A DNA stretch of 64,000 nt from an uncultured Christensenellaceae bacterium. GTDB taxonomy: Bacteria > Bacillota > Clostridia > Christensenellales > Borkfalkiaceae. Both the position numbers and the translations under genes were made by a program. Each line of letters opens with the position of its first letter. Position 1 is the first letter of the stretch. Below are positions 63,816 to 64,000 of this stretch, in pieces. A model generated the notes under the pieces. That model was given only the letters and a program-made list of their open reading frames with translations. It was not told the origin of the DNA and searched no databases. The stretch covers positions 93,212 through 157,211 of the forward strand of contig CAJUOP010000001.1 of assembly GCA_910588465.1 (NCBI GenBank), given 5' to 3'.

Positions 63816-64000
63816 ATGGAAAATTTCGATTTACAATATATCTGCACCGTTATCGGTAACCTTTCGGGAATACCTGTTCGACTTTATGAAAACGATAAAC
63901 AGGTTTTCTACCATTCTCTCGCTAATCTGCCAAAAGATCCAATCACTCTTTATTCAGAAGATATTTTTAAGATAAAGACAAATCTCGGATACTACATTAC
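63816..64000 (+). CDS. AraC-type transcriptional regulator, N-terminal part (right edge cuts the gene)
   Basis: Open for 61 codons to the right edge. The start MENFDLQYICTVIGNLSGIP followed by VRLYENDKQVFYHSL matches the sensing domain of AraC-type regulators of Clostridia that control glycosidase operons. The DNA-binding half lies outside the window. Divergent from the GH3-symporter operon, which it likely activates. Confidence 0.75.
   Translation, partial: MENFDLQYICTVIGNLSGIPVRLYENDKQVFYHSLANLPKDPITLYSEDIFKIKTNLGYYI

Overview
The window looks like a chromosome segment from an anaerobic, spore-forming, gut-type Clostridia relative, possibly Christensenellales-like (inferred from gene content, no database check). 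Supporting signs are a pyruvate:ferredoxin oxidoreductase, the spore protein SpoVAC, the LL-diaminopimelate aminotransferase route to lysine and peptidoglycan, TSCPD and DUF4364 proteins typical of Clostridia, consensus sigma-A promoters, strong AGGAGG ribosome sites, and several carbohydrate-utilisation loci. There are no rRNA, tRNA or CRISPR genes.

Layout. 0-4.1 kb: end of PFOR, a membrane protein, ribokinase, a redox-disulfide (DUF1858) protein and a solitary spoVAC. 4.3-13 kb: a compact podovirus-type head and packaging cassette on the minus strand (RinA/ArpU-like regulator, large terminase, small protein, portal, scaffold, major capsid, connector-like protein, beta-propeller nozzle-like protein, small end protein). 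No integrase, lysis or tail-fibre gene is visible. A host-like secreted SH3-type protein gene on the plus strand is embedded in it, and a larger relative (13.1-15.7 kb) follows. 16-24.4 kb: a housekeeping run purA-dapF-pyrG-dapL-malQ-mscL driven by a perfect TTGACA-17-TATAAT promoter, with a NUDIX gene and an unknown gene upstream. 24.5-25.7 kb: small plus-strand genes (HPr-like, DUF4364, TSCPD).

25.7-34.8 kb holds the most unusual content: two related single-pass membrane proteins, one about 2,140 residues and one about 673. Both have a signal peptide, a similar YW-W transmembrane helix and a long low-complexity (Q/N/P/Y-rich) tail predicted to be cytoplasmic, punctuated by the same short beta-prone motif (PQIIVID and variants). 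The large gene is out of frame with its best ATG and ribosome site because of a run of nine G; eight G would restore one 2,144-codon reading frame. This suggests phase variation, or an assembly error. Its leader carries an array of palindromic dispersed repeats that recur at 15.8 kb.

35-40.3 kb: AraC regulator, an HTH-ADP-ribosylglycohydrolase fusion, an N-acetylhexosamine-kinase-like enzyme and a second ADP-ribosylglycohydrolase. 40.4-52.7 kb: a glycan operon (GH2 enzyme, two ABC permeases, a glycosidase-like lipoprotein, a binding lipoprotein, a 1,437-residue repeat lipoprotein) with a divergent winged-helix regulator. 52.8-64 kb: a visibly more AT-rich glycoside-degradation island (GH3, GPH-type symporter with charged coiled-coil tail, permuted GH3, GH78 rhamnosidase, HSL-type esterase, and a truncated nucleotide-binding gene), with a divergent AraC-type regulator cut by the right edge. 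Together the last two loci describe import and hydrolysis of plant or host glycosides.
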